NCBI RefSeq assembly: GCF_051020955.1
Contig: NW_027476862.1
Location: 62,001 to 126,000 of the forward strand
Reading direction: 5' to 3'
DNA from: Megalopta genalis
Lineage: Eukaryota; Arthropoda; Insecta; Hymenoptera; Halictidae
Length of the DNA stretch: 64,000 nucleotides
Shown here: one piece after another, positions 51,971 through 64,000 of the stretch
Position numbering within the stretch: the stretch's first letter is position 1
How the letters are laid out: the number at the start of each line of letters is the position of its first letter
Notes under the pieces: model-generated
What the model saw: only the letters and a program-made list of their open reading frames with translations
Databases searched by the model: none
Told to the model about the DNA's origin: nothing
Program-made: the position numbers and the translations under genes

Positions 51971-53468
51971 TGTTACGTCCCGCGCGTGATTTCCCGCAAA
52001 ATATATATAATTCCGCGAGAGCGCGAGATTTACGTGTAACGATTAAATTGATCTGCCTTTAGTCCACGCGACGCGTACCGTTCGCGTATAACAGGGTATC
52101 GCCTACTCGCGAACACAGGGACAAAATACGCGGGCTCTTACTGTGATAGGCGGGTCCTGCTGCCGGGAAGGCTCGTTCGCTCGCTTCTCGTACGCCGCTC
52201 GTCTCGGATCTCCTGCCGGGATTCTGCTTGGGCTGTACGTTGATTTCGGGATGTCGATCTCGATCAGCTCCGTCCAAGGATAGAGGTGGCGTTGACGAGG
52301 TGCGCGGTATTCGCGGATGATCTGGATTTCTTCGCGGTACGCGAGATCGCCCGTAACTGAATCTATTCGCGGTTTATGGCTGATTATGCTGATTTCTTGA
52401 CTTCGATGCTTTACCCGCGTTTCGTAAGGGATCTGAGCGTATAGATGGACGAGTCTCTTCAATTGAGCTCTGCGCCCAGACTGACGCGGCATGTGTGATA
52501 CTAATGCTAGTTAATAATTAATCATTTATCTGCTCTGTCCGGTGGCGTACAGGACTTGTGGTGAAAGCCCGGTACATACGCTTTCTGGACGGATTTAGTT
52601 AGAGCAACTTCGGTGGCGTGCAGGACTTGTGGGGAAAGCCCGGTACACACGCTTTCTGAAGTTGTAATTCGAAATGCGGTGGTAAGTCTAATAATAATAG
52701 GAACTAGGATCGCAGAGGTATGTTGAATGAATTACGTTCACTGCTTCTAAATTAAGATGTATATTCTAATTAAATTGGCTTAAGTTACAGAGCCTTAATA
52801 CTAACGCAAGAAGATTGGACTTGGAAATCAGAATCGAAATTGAATTGGAATAAGAAGAACTTGACGATCGCGGACGACCGGACTTCTGATCGAGAAGTAC
52901 GACTAATACTGGTCGAATTCCGGAACGAGAGTGATCCTGCCGGAGGCTGCATTGAACTCTTTCGATTCATGGCCGCCGGTCCGCCTGGCGGGGGTAGTCC
53001 GGTGGAGGGGCGTCCGCCATGGTGGTGGATGGCGCTGGAGAGGGGATGCCGCGTTCAGCGGGATGACGTAGTCCCAGTCCACGCGCTTTTTACGGTACTT
53101 AGAAATATTCGCTTGTTCTTTAGAGAGTATAATAATGTGGTTATGCTAACTTATTCTATGGTTCGTTATAAGGTAGATATCTGCTAACTTATGCTACGGT
53201 CGGTTACGATACGTTTAGGCTAATTCGGTTAACCTACGCTTATATACTAGTTTGCGCGGTAACACACACACACATTCGTGCACAACCACGCTCTTATATA
53301 CTAATACAAACGTCGGAGGACGTCACAACTTATGCTATGGTCGGTTACGATACGTTTAGGCTAATTCGGTTAACCTACGCTTATATACTAGTTTGCGCGG
53401 TAACACACACACACATTCATGCACAACCACGCTCTTATATACTAATACAAACGTCGGAGGACGTCACA
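51971..53468 (-). repeat. Extra (solo-like) LTR
   Basis: 1498 bp with no internal element sequence attached. It carries the copy-2 variants (CCGCC, CCCCACAAG, GACTTGGAAATC) and AGAAAGCG as in copy 2's 3' LTR. Its 3' flank equals copy 2's 3' flank, while its 5' flank matches the 3' flank of copy 3. It is therefore not a simple solo LTR formed by recombination within one element. Confidence 0.9.
52103..52492 (-). CDS. LTR-internal 129-aa frame, extra LTR
   Basis: Same as at 22806, including the QQDPPITV variant. Function unknown. Confidence 0.25.
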   Translation of the reverse strand: MPRQSGRRAQLKRLVHLYAQIPYETRVKHRSQEISIISHKPRIDSVTGDLAYREEIQIIREYRAPRQRHLYPWTELIEIDIPKSTYSPSRIPAGDPRRAAYEKRANEPSRQQDPPITVRARVFCPCVRE

Positions 53469-56400
53469 AACATACGATTTAGCAGAAATATCATGCGATA
53501 TACACGATTTCGCTTCAAATTCTTGCGAAATAGCAATTTTAAACAAACGATTTAGCTTCAAATTCATGTGATATGAACAATTTAGATTCAGATTAATGCG
53601 AAACACACGAATTAGCTTTAAATCAACGCGAAACATACGATTTAGCTTCAATATCATGCGATATACACGATTTCGCTTCAAATTCGTGCGAAATAGCGAT
53701 TTTAAACAAACGATTTAGCTTCAAATTCATGTGATATGAACAATTTAGATTCAGATTAATGCGAAACACACGAATTAGCTTTAAATCAACGCGAAACATA
53801 CGATTTAGCTTCAATATCATGCGATATACACGATTTCGCTTCAAATTCGTGCGAAATAGCGATTTTAAACAAACGATTTAGCTTCAAATTCATGTGATAT
53901 GAACAATTTAGCTTCAGATTAATGCGAAATACACGAATTAGCTTTAAATCAACGCGAAACATACGATATAACTTCAATATCATGCGAAACACACGATTTC
54001 GATTGAAATTCGAGCGAAATAGCGATTTTAAACAAACGATTTAGCTTCAAATTCATGCGAAATGAACAATTTAGCTTCAGATTCATGCGAAATACACGAA
54101 TTAGCTTCAAACTCACACGAAACAAACGATTTAATTTCAATATCAAGCGATATACACGATTTCGCTTCAAATTCGTGAGAAATCGCGATTTTAAACAAAC
54201 GATTTAGCTTCAAATTCATGCGAAATGAACAATTTAGCTTCAGATTCATGCGAAATACACGAATTATCTTTAAATCAACGCGAAACATACGATTTAGCTT
54301 CAATATCATGCGATATACACGATTTCGATACAAATTCGTGCGAAATAGAGATTTTAAACAAACGATTTGGCTTCAAATTCATGCGAAATGGACAATTTAG
54401 ATTCAGATTCATGCGAAATACACGGATTAGCTTTAAATCAACGCGAAACATATGATTTATCGTCAATATCATGCGAAACACACGATTTCGATTGAAATTC
54501 GTGCGAAATAGCTATTTTAAACAAACGATTTAGCTACAAATTCATGCGAAATGAACAATTTAGATTCAGATTCATGCGAAATACACAAATTAGCTTTAAA
54601 TCAACGCGAAACATACGATTTCGCAGAAATATCATGCGATATACACGATTTCGCTTCAAATTCTTGCGAAATAGCGATTTTAAACAAACGATTTAGCTTC
54701 AAATTCATGCGAAATGAACAATTTAGCTTCAGATTCATGCGAAATACACGAATTAGCTTTAAATAAACGCGAAACATACGATTTTGCTTCAATATCAAGC
54801 GATATACACGATTTCGCTTCAAATTCGTGAAAAATAGCGATTTTGAACAAACGATTTAGCTTCAAATTCATGGGATATGAACTATTTAACTTCAGATTCA
54901 TGCGAAATACACGAATTAGCTTTAAATCAACGCGAAACATACGATTTAGCTTCAATATCATGCGAAACACACGATTTCGATTCAAATTCGTGCGAAATAG
55001 AGATTTTAAACAAACCATTTAGCTTCAAATTCATGCGAAATGAACAATTTAGCTTCAGATTCATGCGAAATACACGAATTATCTTTAAATCAACGCGAAA
55101 CATACGATTTAGCTTCAATATCATGCGATATACACGATTTCGATACAAATTCGTGCGAAATAGAGATTTTAAACAAACGATTTGGCTTCAAATTCATGCG
55201 AAATGGACAATTTAGATTCAGATTCATGCGAAATACACGGATTAGCTTTAAATCAACGCGAAACATATGATTTATCGTCAATATCATGCGAAACACACGA
55301 TTTCGATTGAAATTCGTGCGAAATAGCTATTTTAAACAAACGATTTAGCTACAAATTCATGCGAAATGAACAATTTAGATTCAGATTCATGCGAAATACA
55401 CAAATTAGCTTTAAATCAACGCGAAACATACGATTTCGCAGAAATATCATGCGATATACACGATTTCGCTTCAAATTCTTGCGAAATAGCGATTTTAAAC
55501 AAACGATTTAGCTTCAAATTCATGCGAAATGAACAATTTAGCTTCAGATTCATGCGAAATACACGAATTAGCTTTAAATAAACGCGAAACATACGATTTT
55601 GCTTCAATATCAAGCGATATACACGATTTCGCTTCAAATTCGTGAAAAATAGCGATTTTGAACAAACGATTTAGCTTCAAATTCATGGGATATGAACTAT
55701 TTAACTTCAGATTCATGCGAAATACACGAATTAGCTTTAAATCAACGCGAAACATACGATTTAGCTTCAATATCATGCGAAACACACGATTTCGATTCAA
55801 ATTCGTGCGAAATAGAGATTTTAAACAAACCATTTAGCTTCAAATTCATGCGAAATGAACAATTTAGCTTCAGATTCATGCGAAATACACGAATTATCTT
55901 TAAATCAACGCGAAACATACGATTTAGCTTCAATATCATGCGATATACACGATCTCGCTTCAAATTAGTGCGAAATAGCGATTTTAAACAAACCATTTAG
56001 ATTCAAATTCATGCGAAATGAACAATTTAGCTTCAGAATCATGCGAAATACACGAATTAGCTTTAAATCAACGCGAAACATACGATTTAGCTTCAATATC
56101 ATGCGATATACACGATTTCGATTGAAATTCGTGCGAAATAGCGATTTTAAACAAACGATTTAGCTTCAAATTCATGTGATATGAACAATTTAGCTTCAGA
56201 TTAAAGCGAAATACACGAATTAGCTCTAAATCAACGGGAAACATACGATTTAGCAGAAATATCATGCGATATACACGATTTCGCTTCAAATTGTTGCGAA
56301 ACAGCGATTTTAAACAAACGATTTAGCTTCAAATTCATGGGATATGAACTATTTAACTTCAGATTCATGCGAAACACACGAATTAGCTTTAAATCAACGC

Positions 56401-59400
56401 GAAACATACGATTTAGCTTCAATATCATGCGATATACACGATTTCGCTTCAAATTCGTGCGAAATAGCGATTTTAAACAAACGATTTAGCTTCAAATTCA
56501 TGTGATATGAACAATTTAGCTTCAGATTAATGCGAAATACACGAATTAGCTTTAAATCAACGCGAAACATACGATATAACTTCAATATCATGCGAAACAC
56601 ACGATTTCGATTGAAATTCGTGCGAAATAGCGATTTTAAACAAACGATTTAGCTTCAAATTCATGCGAAATGAACAATTTAGCTTCAGATTCATGCGAAA
56701 TACACGAATTAGCTTCAAACTCACACGAAACAAACGATTTAATTTCAATATCAAGCGATATACACGATTTCGCTTCAAATTCGTGAGAAATCGCGATTTT
56801 AAACAAACGATTTAGCTTCAAATTCATGCGAAATGAACAATTTAGCTTCAGATTCATGCGAAATACACGAATTATCTTTAAATCAACGCGAAACATACGA
56901 TTTAGCTTCAATATCATGCGATATACACGATTTCGATTCAAATTCGTGCGAAATAGAGATTTTAAACAAACGATTTGGCTTCAAATTCATGCGAAATGAA
57001 CAATTTAGATTCAGATTCATGCGAAATACACGGATTAGCTTTAAATCAACGCGAAACATATGATTTATCGTCAATATCATGCGAAACACACGATTTCGAT
57101 TGAAATTCGTGCGAAATAGCTATTTTAAACAAACGATTTAGCTACAAATTCATGCGAAATGAACAATTTAGATTCAGATTCATGCGAAATACACAAATTA
57201 GCTTTAAATCAACGCGAAACGTACGATTTCGCAGAAATATCATGCGATATACACGATTTCGCTTCAAATTCTTGCGAAATAGCTATTTTAAACAAACGAT
57301 TTAGCTTCAAATTCATGCGAAATGAACAATTTAGCTTCAGATTCATGCGAAATACACGAATTAGCTTCAAACTCACACGAAACAAACGATTTAATTTCAA
57401 TATCAAGCGATATACACGATTTCGCTTCAAATTCGTGAGAAATAGCGATTTTAAACAAACGATTTAGCTTCAAATTCATGTGATATGAACAATTTAGCTT
57501 CAGATTAATGCGAAATACACGAATTAGCACTAAATCAACGCGAAACATACGATTTAGCAGAAATATCATGCGATATACACAATTTCGCTTCAAATTCTTG
57601 CGAAATAGCGATTTTAAACAAACGATTTAGCATCAAATTCATGGGATATGAACTATTTAACTTCAGATTCATGCGAAATACACGAATTAGCTTTAAATCA
57701 ACGCGAAACATACGATTTAGCTTCAATATCATGCGATATACACGATTTCGATTGAAATTCGTGCGAAATAGCGATTTTAAACAAACGATTTAGCTTCAAA
57801 TTCATGTGATATGAACAATTTAGCTTCAGATTAAAGCGAAATACACGAATTAGCTCTAAATCAACGGGAAACATACGATTTAGCAGAAATATCATGCGAT
57901 ATACACGATTTCGCTTCAAATTGTTGCGAAACAGCGATTTTAAACAAACGATTTAGCTTCAAATTCATGGGATATGAACTATTTAACTTCAGATTCATGC
58001 GAAATACACGAATTATCTTTAAATCAACGCGAAACATACGATTTAGCTTCAATATCATGCGATATACACGATTTCGATACAAATTCGTGCGAAATAGAGA
58101 TTTTAAACAAACGATTTGGCTTCAAATTCATGCGAAATGGACAATTTAGATTCAGATTCATGCGAAATACACGGATTAGCTTTAAATCAACGCGAAACAT
58201 ATGATTTATCGTCAATATCATGCGAAACACACTTCAATATCATGCGATATACACGATTTCGATACAAATTCGTGCGAAATAGAGATTTTAAACAAACGAT
58301 TTGGCTTCAAATTCGTGCGAAATAGCTATTTTAAACAAACGATTTAGCTACAAATTCATGCGAAATGAACAATTTAGATTCAGATTCATGCGAAATACAC
58401 AAATTAGCTTTAAATCAACGCGAAACATACGATTTCGCAGAAATATCATGCGATATACACGATTTCGCTTCAAATTCTTGCGAAATAGCGATTTTAAACA
58501 AACGATTTAGCTTCAAATTCATGCGAAATGAACAATTTAGCTTCAGATTCATGCGAAATACACGAATTAGCTTCAAACTCACACGAAACAAACGATTTAA
58601 TTTCAATATCAAGCGATATACACGATTTCGCTTCAAATTCGTGAGAAATAGCGATTTTAAACAAACGATTTAGCTTCAAATTCATGCGAAATGAACAATT
58701 TAGCTTCAGATTCATGCGAAATACACGAATTAGCTTTAAATCAACGCGAAACATACGATTTAGCTTCAATATCATGCGATAAACACGATTTCGATTGAAA
58801 TTCGTGCGAAATAGAGATTTTAAACAAACGATTCAGCTTCAAATTCATGCGAAATGAACAATTTATCTTCAGATTCATGCGAAATACACGAATTAGCTTT
58901 AAATCAATGCGAAACATACGATTTAACTTCAATATCAAGCGATATACACGATTTCGCTTCAAATTCGTGAGAAATAGCGATTTTAAACAAACGATTTAGC
59001 TTCAAATTCATGCGAAATGAACAATTTAGCTTCAGATTCATGCGAAATACATGAATTAGCTTTAAATAAACGCGAAACATACGATTTTGCTTCAATATCA
59101 AGCGATATACACGATTTCGCTTCAAATTCGTGAAAAATAGCGATTTTGAACAAACGATTTAGCTTCAAATTCATGGGATATGAACTATTTAACTTCAGAT
59201 TCATGCGAAATACACGAATTAGCTTTAAATCAACGCGAAACATACGATTTAGCTTCAATATCATGCGAAACACACGATTTCGATTCAAATTCGTGCGAAA
59301 TAGAGATTTTAAACAAACCATTTAGCTTCAAATTCATGCGAAATGAACAATTTAGCTTCAGATTCATGCGAAATACACGAATTATCTTTAAATCAACGCG

Positions 59401-62400
59401 AAACATACGATTTAGCTTCAATATCATGCGATATACACGATCTCGCTTCAAATTAGTGCGAAATAGCGATTTTAAACAAACCATTTAGATTCAAATTCAT
59501 GCGAAATGAACAATTTAGCTTCAGAATCATGCGAAATACACGAATTAGCTTTAAATCAACGCGAAACATACGATTTAGCTTCAATATCATGCGATATACA
59601 CGATTTCGATTGAAATTCGTGCGAAATAGCGATTTTAAACAAACGATTTAGCTTCAAATTCATGTGATATGAACAATTTAGCTTCAGATTAAAGCGAAAT
59701 ACACGAATTAGCTCTAAATCAACGGGAAACATACGATTTAGCAGAAATATCATGCGATATACACGATTTCGCTTCAAATTCTTGCGAAACAGCGATTTTA
59801 AACAAACGATTTAGCTTCAAATTCATGGGATATGAACTATTTAACTTCAGATTCATGCGAAATACACGAATTAGCTTTAAATCAACGCGAAACATACGAT
59901 TTAGCTTCAATATCATGCGAAACACACGATTTCGATTCAAATTCGTGCGAAATAGAGATTTTAAACAAACCATTTAGCTTCAAATTCATGCGAAATGAAC
60001 AATTTAGCTTCAGATTCATGCGAAATACACGAATTAGCTTTAAATCAACGCGAAACATACGATTTAACTTCAATATCATGCGAAACACGATTTCGATTTA
60101 AATTCCTGCGAAATAGCGATTTTAAACAAACGATTTGGCTTCAAATTAATGCGAAATGAACAATTTAGATTCAGATTCATGCGAAATACACGGATTAGCT
60201 TTAAATCAACGCGAAACATACGATTTATCGTCAATATCATGCGAAACACACGATTTCGCTTCAAATTCGTGAGAAATCGCGATTTTAAACAAACGATTTA
60301 GCTTCAAATTCATGTGATATGAACAATTTAGCTTCAGATTAATGGAAATACACGAATTAGCACTAAATCAACGCGAAACATACGATTTAGCAGAAATATC
60401 ATGCGATATACACAATTTCGCTTCAAATTCTTGCGAAATAGCGATTTTAAACAAACGATTTAGCTTCAAATTCATGGGATATGAACTATTTAACTTCAGA
60501 TTCATGCGAAATACACGAATTAGCTTTAAATCAACGCGAAACATATACGATGTAACTTCAATATCATGCGAAACACACGATTTCGATTGAAATTCGTGCG
60601 AAATAGCGATTTTCAAAAAACGATTTGGCTTCAAATTCATGCGAAATGAACAATTTAGCTTCAGATTCATGCGAAATACACGAATTAGCTTCAAACTCAG
60701 ACGAAACAAACGATTTAATTTCAATATCAAGCGATATACACGATTTCTGCTTCAAATTCGTGAGAAATAGCGATTTTAAACAAACGATTTAGCTTCAAAT
60801 TCATGTGATATGAACAATTAGATTCAGATTAATGCGAAACACACGAATTAGCTTTAAATCAACGCGAACATACGATTTAGCTTCAATATCATGCGATATA
60901 CACGATTTCGCTTCAAATTCGTGCGAAATAGCGATTTTAAACAAACGATTTAGCTTCAAATTCATGTGATATGAACAATTTAGCTTCAGATTAATGCGAA
61001 ATACACGAATTAGCTTTAAATCAACGCGAAACATACGATATAACTTCAATATCATGCGAAACACACGATTTCGATTGAAATTCGTGCGAAATAGCGATTT
61101 TAAACAAACGATTTAGCTTCAAATTCATGCGAAATGAACAATTTAGCTTCAGATTCATGCGAAATACACGAATTAGCTTCAAACTCACACGAAACAAACG
61201 ATTTAATTTCAATATCAAGCGATATACACGATTTCGCTTCAAATTCGTGAGAAATCGCGATTTTAAACAAACGATTTAGCTTCAAATTCATGCGAAAATG
61301 AACAATTTAGCTTCAGATTCATGCGAAATACACGAATTATCTTTAAATCAACGCGAAACATACGATTTAGCTTCAATATCATGCGATATACACGATTTCG
61401 ATTCAAATTCGTGCGAAATAGAGATTTTAAACAAACGATTTGGCTTCAAATTCATGCGAAATGAACAATTTAGATTCAGATTCATGCGAAATACACGGAT
61501 TAGCTTTAAATCAACGCGAAACATATGATTTATCGTCAATATCATGCGAAACACACGATTTCGATTGAAATTCGTGCGAAATAGCTATTTTAAACAAACG
61601 ATTTAGCTACAAATTCATGCGAATGAACAATTTAGATTCAGATTCATGCGAAATACACAAATTAGCTTTAAATCAACGCGACACATACGATTCGCAGAAA
61701 TATCATGCGATATACACGATTTCGCTTCAAATTCTTGCGAAATAGCGATTTTAAACAAACGATTTAGCTTCAAATTCATGCGAAATGAACAATTTAGCTT
61801 CAGATTCATGCGAAATACACGAATTAGCTTCAAACTCACACCGAAACAAACGATTTAATTTCAATATCAAGCGATATACACGATTTCGCTTCAAATTCGT
61901 GAGAAATAGCGATTTTAAACAAACGATTTAGCTTCAAATTCATGCGAAATGAACAATTTAGCTTCAGATTCATGCGAAATACACGAATTAGCTTTAAATC
62001 AACGCGAAACATACGATTTAGCTTCAATATCATGCGATTATACACGATTCCGATTCAAATTCGTGCGAATAGAGATTTTAAACAAACGATTTAGCTTCAA
62101 ACTCATGCGAAATGAACAATTTAGCTTCAGATTCATGCGAAATACACGAATTAGCTTTAAATCAACGCGAAACATACGATTTAGCTTCAATATCATGCGA
62201 TAAACACGATTTCGATTGAAATTCGTGCGAAATAGAGATTTTAAACAAACGATTCAGCTTCAAATTCATGCGAAATGAACAATTTAGCTTCAGATTCATG
62301 CGAAATACACGAATTAGCTTTAAATCAACGCGAAACATACGATTTAGCTTCAATATCATGCGATATACACGATCTCGCTTCAAATTAGTGCGAAATAGCG

Positions 62401-64000
62401 ATTTTAAACAAACCATTTAGATTCAAATTCATGCGAAATGAACAATTTAGCTTCAGAATCATGCGAAATACACGAATTAGCTTTAAATCAAAGCGAAACA
62501 TACGATTTAGCTTCAATATCATGCGATATACACGATTTCGATTTGAAATTCGTGCGAAATACCGATTTTATACAAACGATTAGCTTCAAATTCATGCGAA
62601 ATGAACAATTTAGCTTCAGATTCATGCGAAATACACGAATTAGCTTTAAATTAACGCGAAACATACGATTTTTGCTTCAATATCAAGCGATATACACGAT
62701 TCGCTTCAAATTCGTGAAAAATAGCGGTTTTAAACAAACGATTTAGCTTCAAATTCATGGGATATGAACTATTTAACTTCAGATTCATGCGAATACACGA
62801 ATTAGCTTTAAATCAACGCGAAACATACGATTTAGCTTCAATATCATGCGAAACACACGATTTCGATTCAAATTCGTGCGAAATAGAGATTTTAAACAAA
62901 CCATTTAGCTTCAAATTCATGCGAAATGAACAATTTAGCTTCAGATTCATGCGAAATACACGAATTATCTTTAAATCAACGCGAAACATACGATTTAGCA
63001 GTAATATCATGCGATATACACGATTTCGCTTCAAATTCTTGCGAAATAGCGATTTTAAACAAACGATTTAGCTTCAAATTCATGCGAAATGATCAATTTA
63101 GCTTCAATTCATGCGAAATACACGAATTAGCTTTAAATCAACGCGAAACATACGATTTAGCTTCAATATCATGCGATATACACGATCTCGCTTCAAATTA
63201 GTGCGAAATAGCGATTTAAACAAACCATTTAGATTCAAATTCATGCGAAATGAACAATTTAGCTTCAGAATCATGCGAAATACACGAATTAGCTTTAAAT
63301 CAACGCGAAACATACGATTTAGCTTCAATATCATGCGATATACACGATTTCGATTGAAATTCGTGCGAAATAGCGATTTTAAACAAACGATTTAGCTTCA
63401 AATTCATGTGATATGAACAATTTAGCTTCAGATTAATGCGAAATACACGAATTAGCTCTAAATCAACGGGAAACATACGATTTAGCAGAAATATCATGCG
63501 ATATACACGATTTCGCTTCAAATTCTTGCGAAAATAGCGATTTTAAACAAACGATTTAGCTTCAAATTCATGCGAAATGAAACAATTTAGCTTCAGATTC
63601 ATGCGAAATACACGAATTAGCTTCAAACTCACACGAAACAAACGATTTAATTTCAATATCAAGCGATATACACGATTTCGCTTCAAATCGTGAGAAATAG
63701 CGATTTTAAACAAACGATTTAGCTTCAAATTCATGCGAAATGAACAATTTAGCTTCAGATTCATGCGAAATACACGAATTAGCTTTAAATCAACGCGAAA
63801 CATACGATTCAGCTTCAATATCATGCGATATACACGATTCCGATTCAAATTCGTGCGAAATAGAGATTTTAAACAAACGATTTAGCTTCAAACTCATGCG
63901 AAATGAACAATTTAAGCTTCAGATTCATGCGAAATACACGAATTAGCTTTAAATCAACGCGAAACATACGATTTAGCTTCAATATCATGCGATAAACACA
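53469..64000 (-). repeat. 163-bp satellite array, - orientation, right part
   Basis: About 64 monomers running off the window. A 5-monomer (815-bp) block is tandemly repeated: 54225-55018 matches 55040-55833. Offsets of 2608 (53949 to 56557) and 2934 bp (55090 to 58024) link further blocks. At about 58233 a partial unit is joined (CGAAACACAC into TTCAATATC), adding about 65 bp. The first 6.8 kb keep the period; the last 3.9 kb do not (see next entry). No gene is seen. Confidence 0.92.
60080..64000 (-). repeat. Satellite edge with many single-base indels
   Basis: About 25 small insertions or losses occur here, for example GATTTCTGCTTC (near 60745), GCGAACATACG (near 60865), GCGAAAATGAAC (near 61285), CACACCGAAAC (near 61838), ATTTTTGCTTC (near 62670), GCGATTTAAAC (near 63212) and AATTTAAGCTTC (near 63911). 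Most change a homopolymer length by one. Elsewhere in the arrays such changes are rare. Confidence 0.85.

Larger units (their letters stand above)
39301..53468 (-). mobile_element. Composite block: element copy 3 + 2-kb satellite + extra LTR
   Basis: In element orientation the block reads LTR, 2034 bp satellite in reversed orientation, LTR, gag, pol-env, LTR, and the whole 14,168 bp lies between one pair of AACA target duplications. The inner junctions (satellite ending GCTT before copy 3's 5' LTR; satellite starting TAGC after the extra LTR) do not match each other or the outer site. The extra LTR and its first 975 bp of satellite copy the 3' end of element 2. I infer that a single insertion was later rebuilt at its 5' end by strand invasion and template switching between LTRs. 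Misassembly through near-identical LTRs is the alternative. Confidence 0.7.

Noticed and set aside
51971..53468. Ordinary solo LTR from recombination within one element
   Set aside because: Its two flanks do not share a target duplication and lie in opposite satellite orientations.

Overview
This window is eukaryotic repeat DNA, almost certainly from an arthropod and probably an insect. The lineage call rests only on the element type, a Ty3/Gypsy LTR retrotransposon carrying an envelope gene of a kind I associate with insect genomes. A hymenopteran such as an ant is a guess. There is no single-copy host gene. About 26 kb is a 163-bp tandem satellite, and about 33 kb is one 10.6-kb LTR retroelement family: three full-length copies and one extra LTR.

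Layout: satellite on the + strand 1-4027; element copy 1 (+ strand, gag broken) 4028-14657; satellite + 14658-14845; a bare inversion point at about 14845/14846; satellite - 14846-21829; copy 2 (+ strand, intact, 4-bp target duplication TAGC) 21830-32464; satellite - 32465-39300; copy 3 (- strand, intact) 39301-49936; a 2034-bp satellite block of reversed (+) orientation 49937-51970; an additional LTR (- strand) 51971-53468; satellite - 53469-64000. Satellite '+' means the strand reading GAAGCTAAATCG.

Each element reads LTR (about 1.5 kb, TGT...ACA ends), primer-binding site matching the 3' end of tRNA-Leu, gag (508 aa: coiled coil, capsid-like region, one CCHC knuckle), a -1 frameshift signal (GGGAAAC, 8-nt spacer, 9-bp stem), then one 2003-codon frame with protease, reverse transcriptase, RNase H, a linker with a macrodomain-like module, a DD35E integrase and a 672-aa membrane glycoprotein, then a polypurine tract and the 3' LTR. 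Copies 2 and 3 have every frame open and near-identical LTRs, so they are young and may be competent.

The most unusual observation concerns the block 39301-53468 (extra LTR, 2-kb inverted satellite, complete element 3). It is flanked as a whole by one 4-bp target duplication (AACA), and the satellite on its two sides joins seamlessly. Its outer 2.47 kb is an inverted copy of copy 2's 3' LTR plus flank. This looks like an element whose 5' end was rebuilt by template switching through other LTRs, capturing satellite DNA between LTRs. The satellite itself is built from five diverged 30-bp units (30+30+30+43+30), which explains the many short meaningless reading frames across it.
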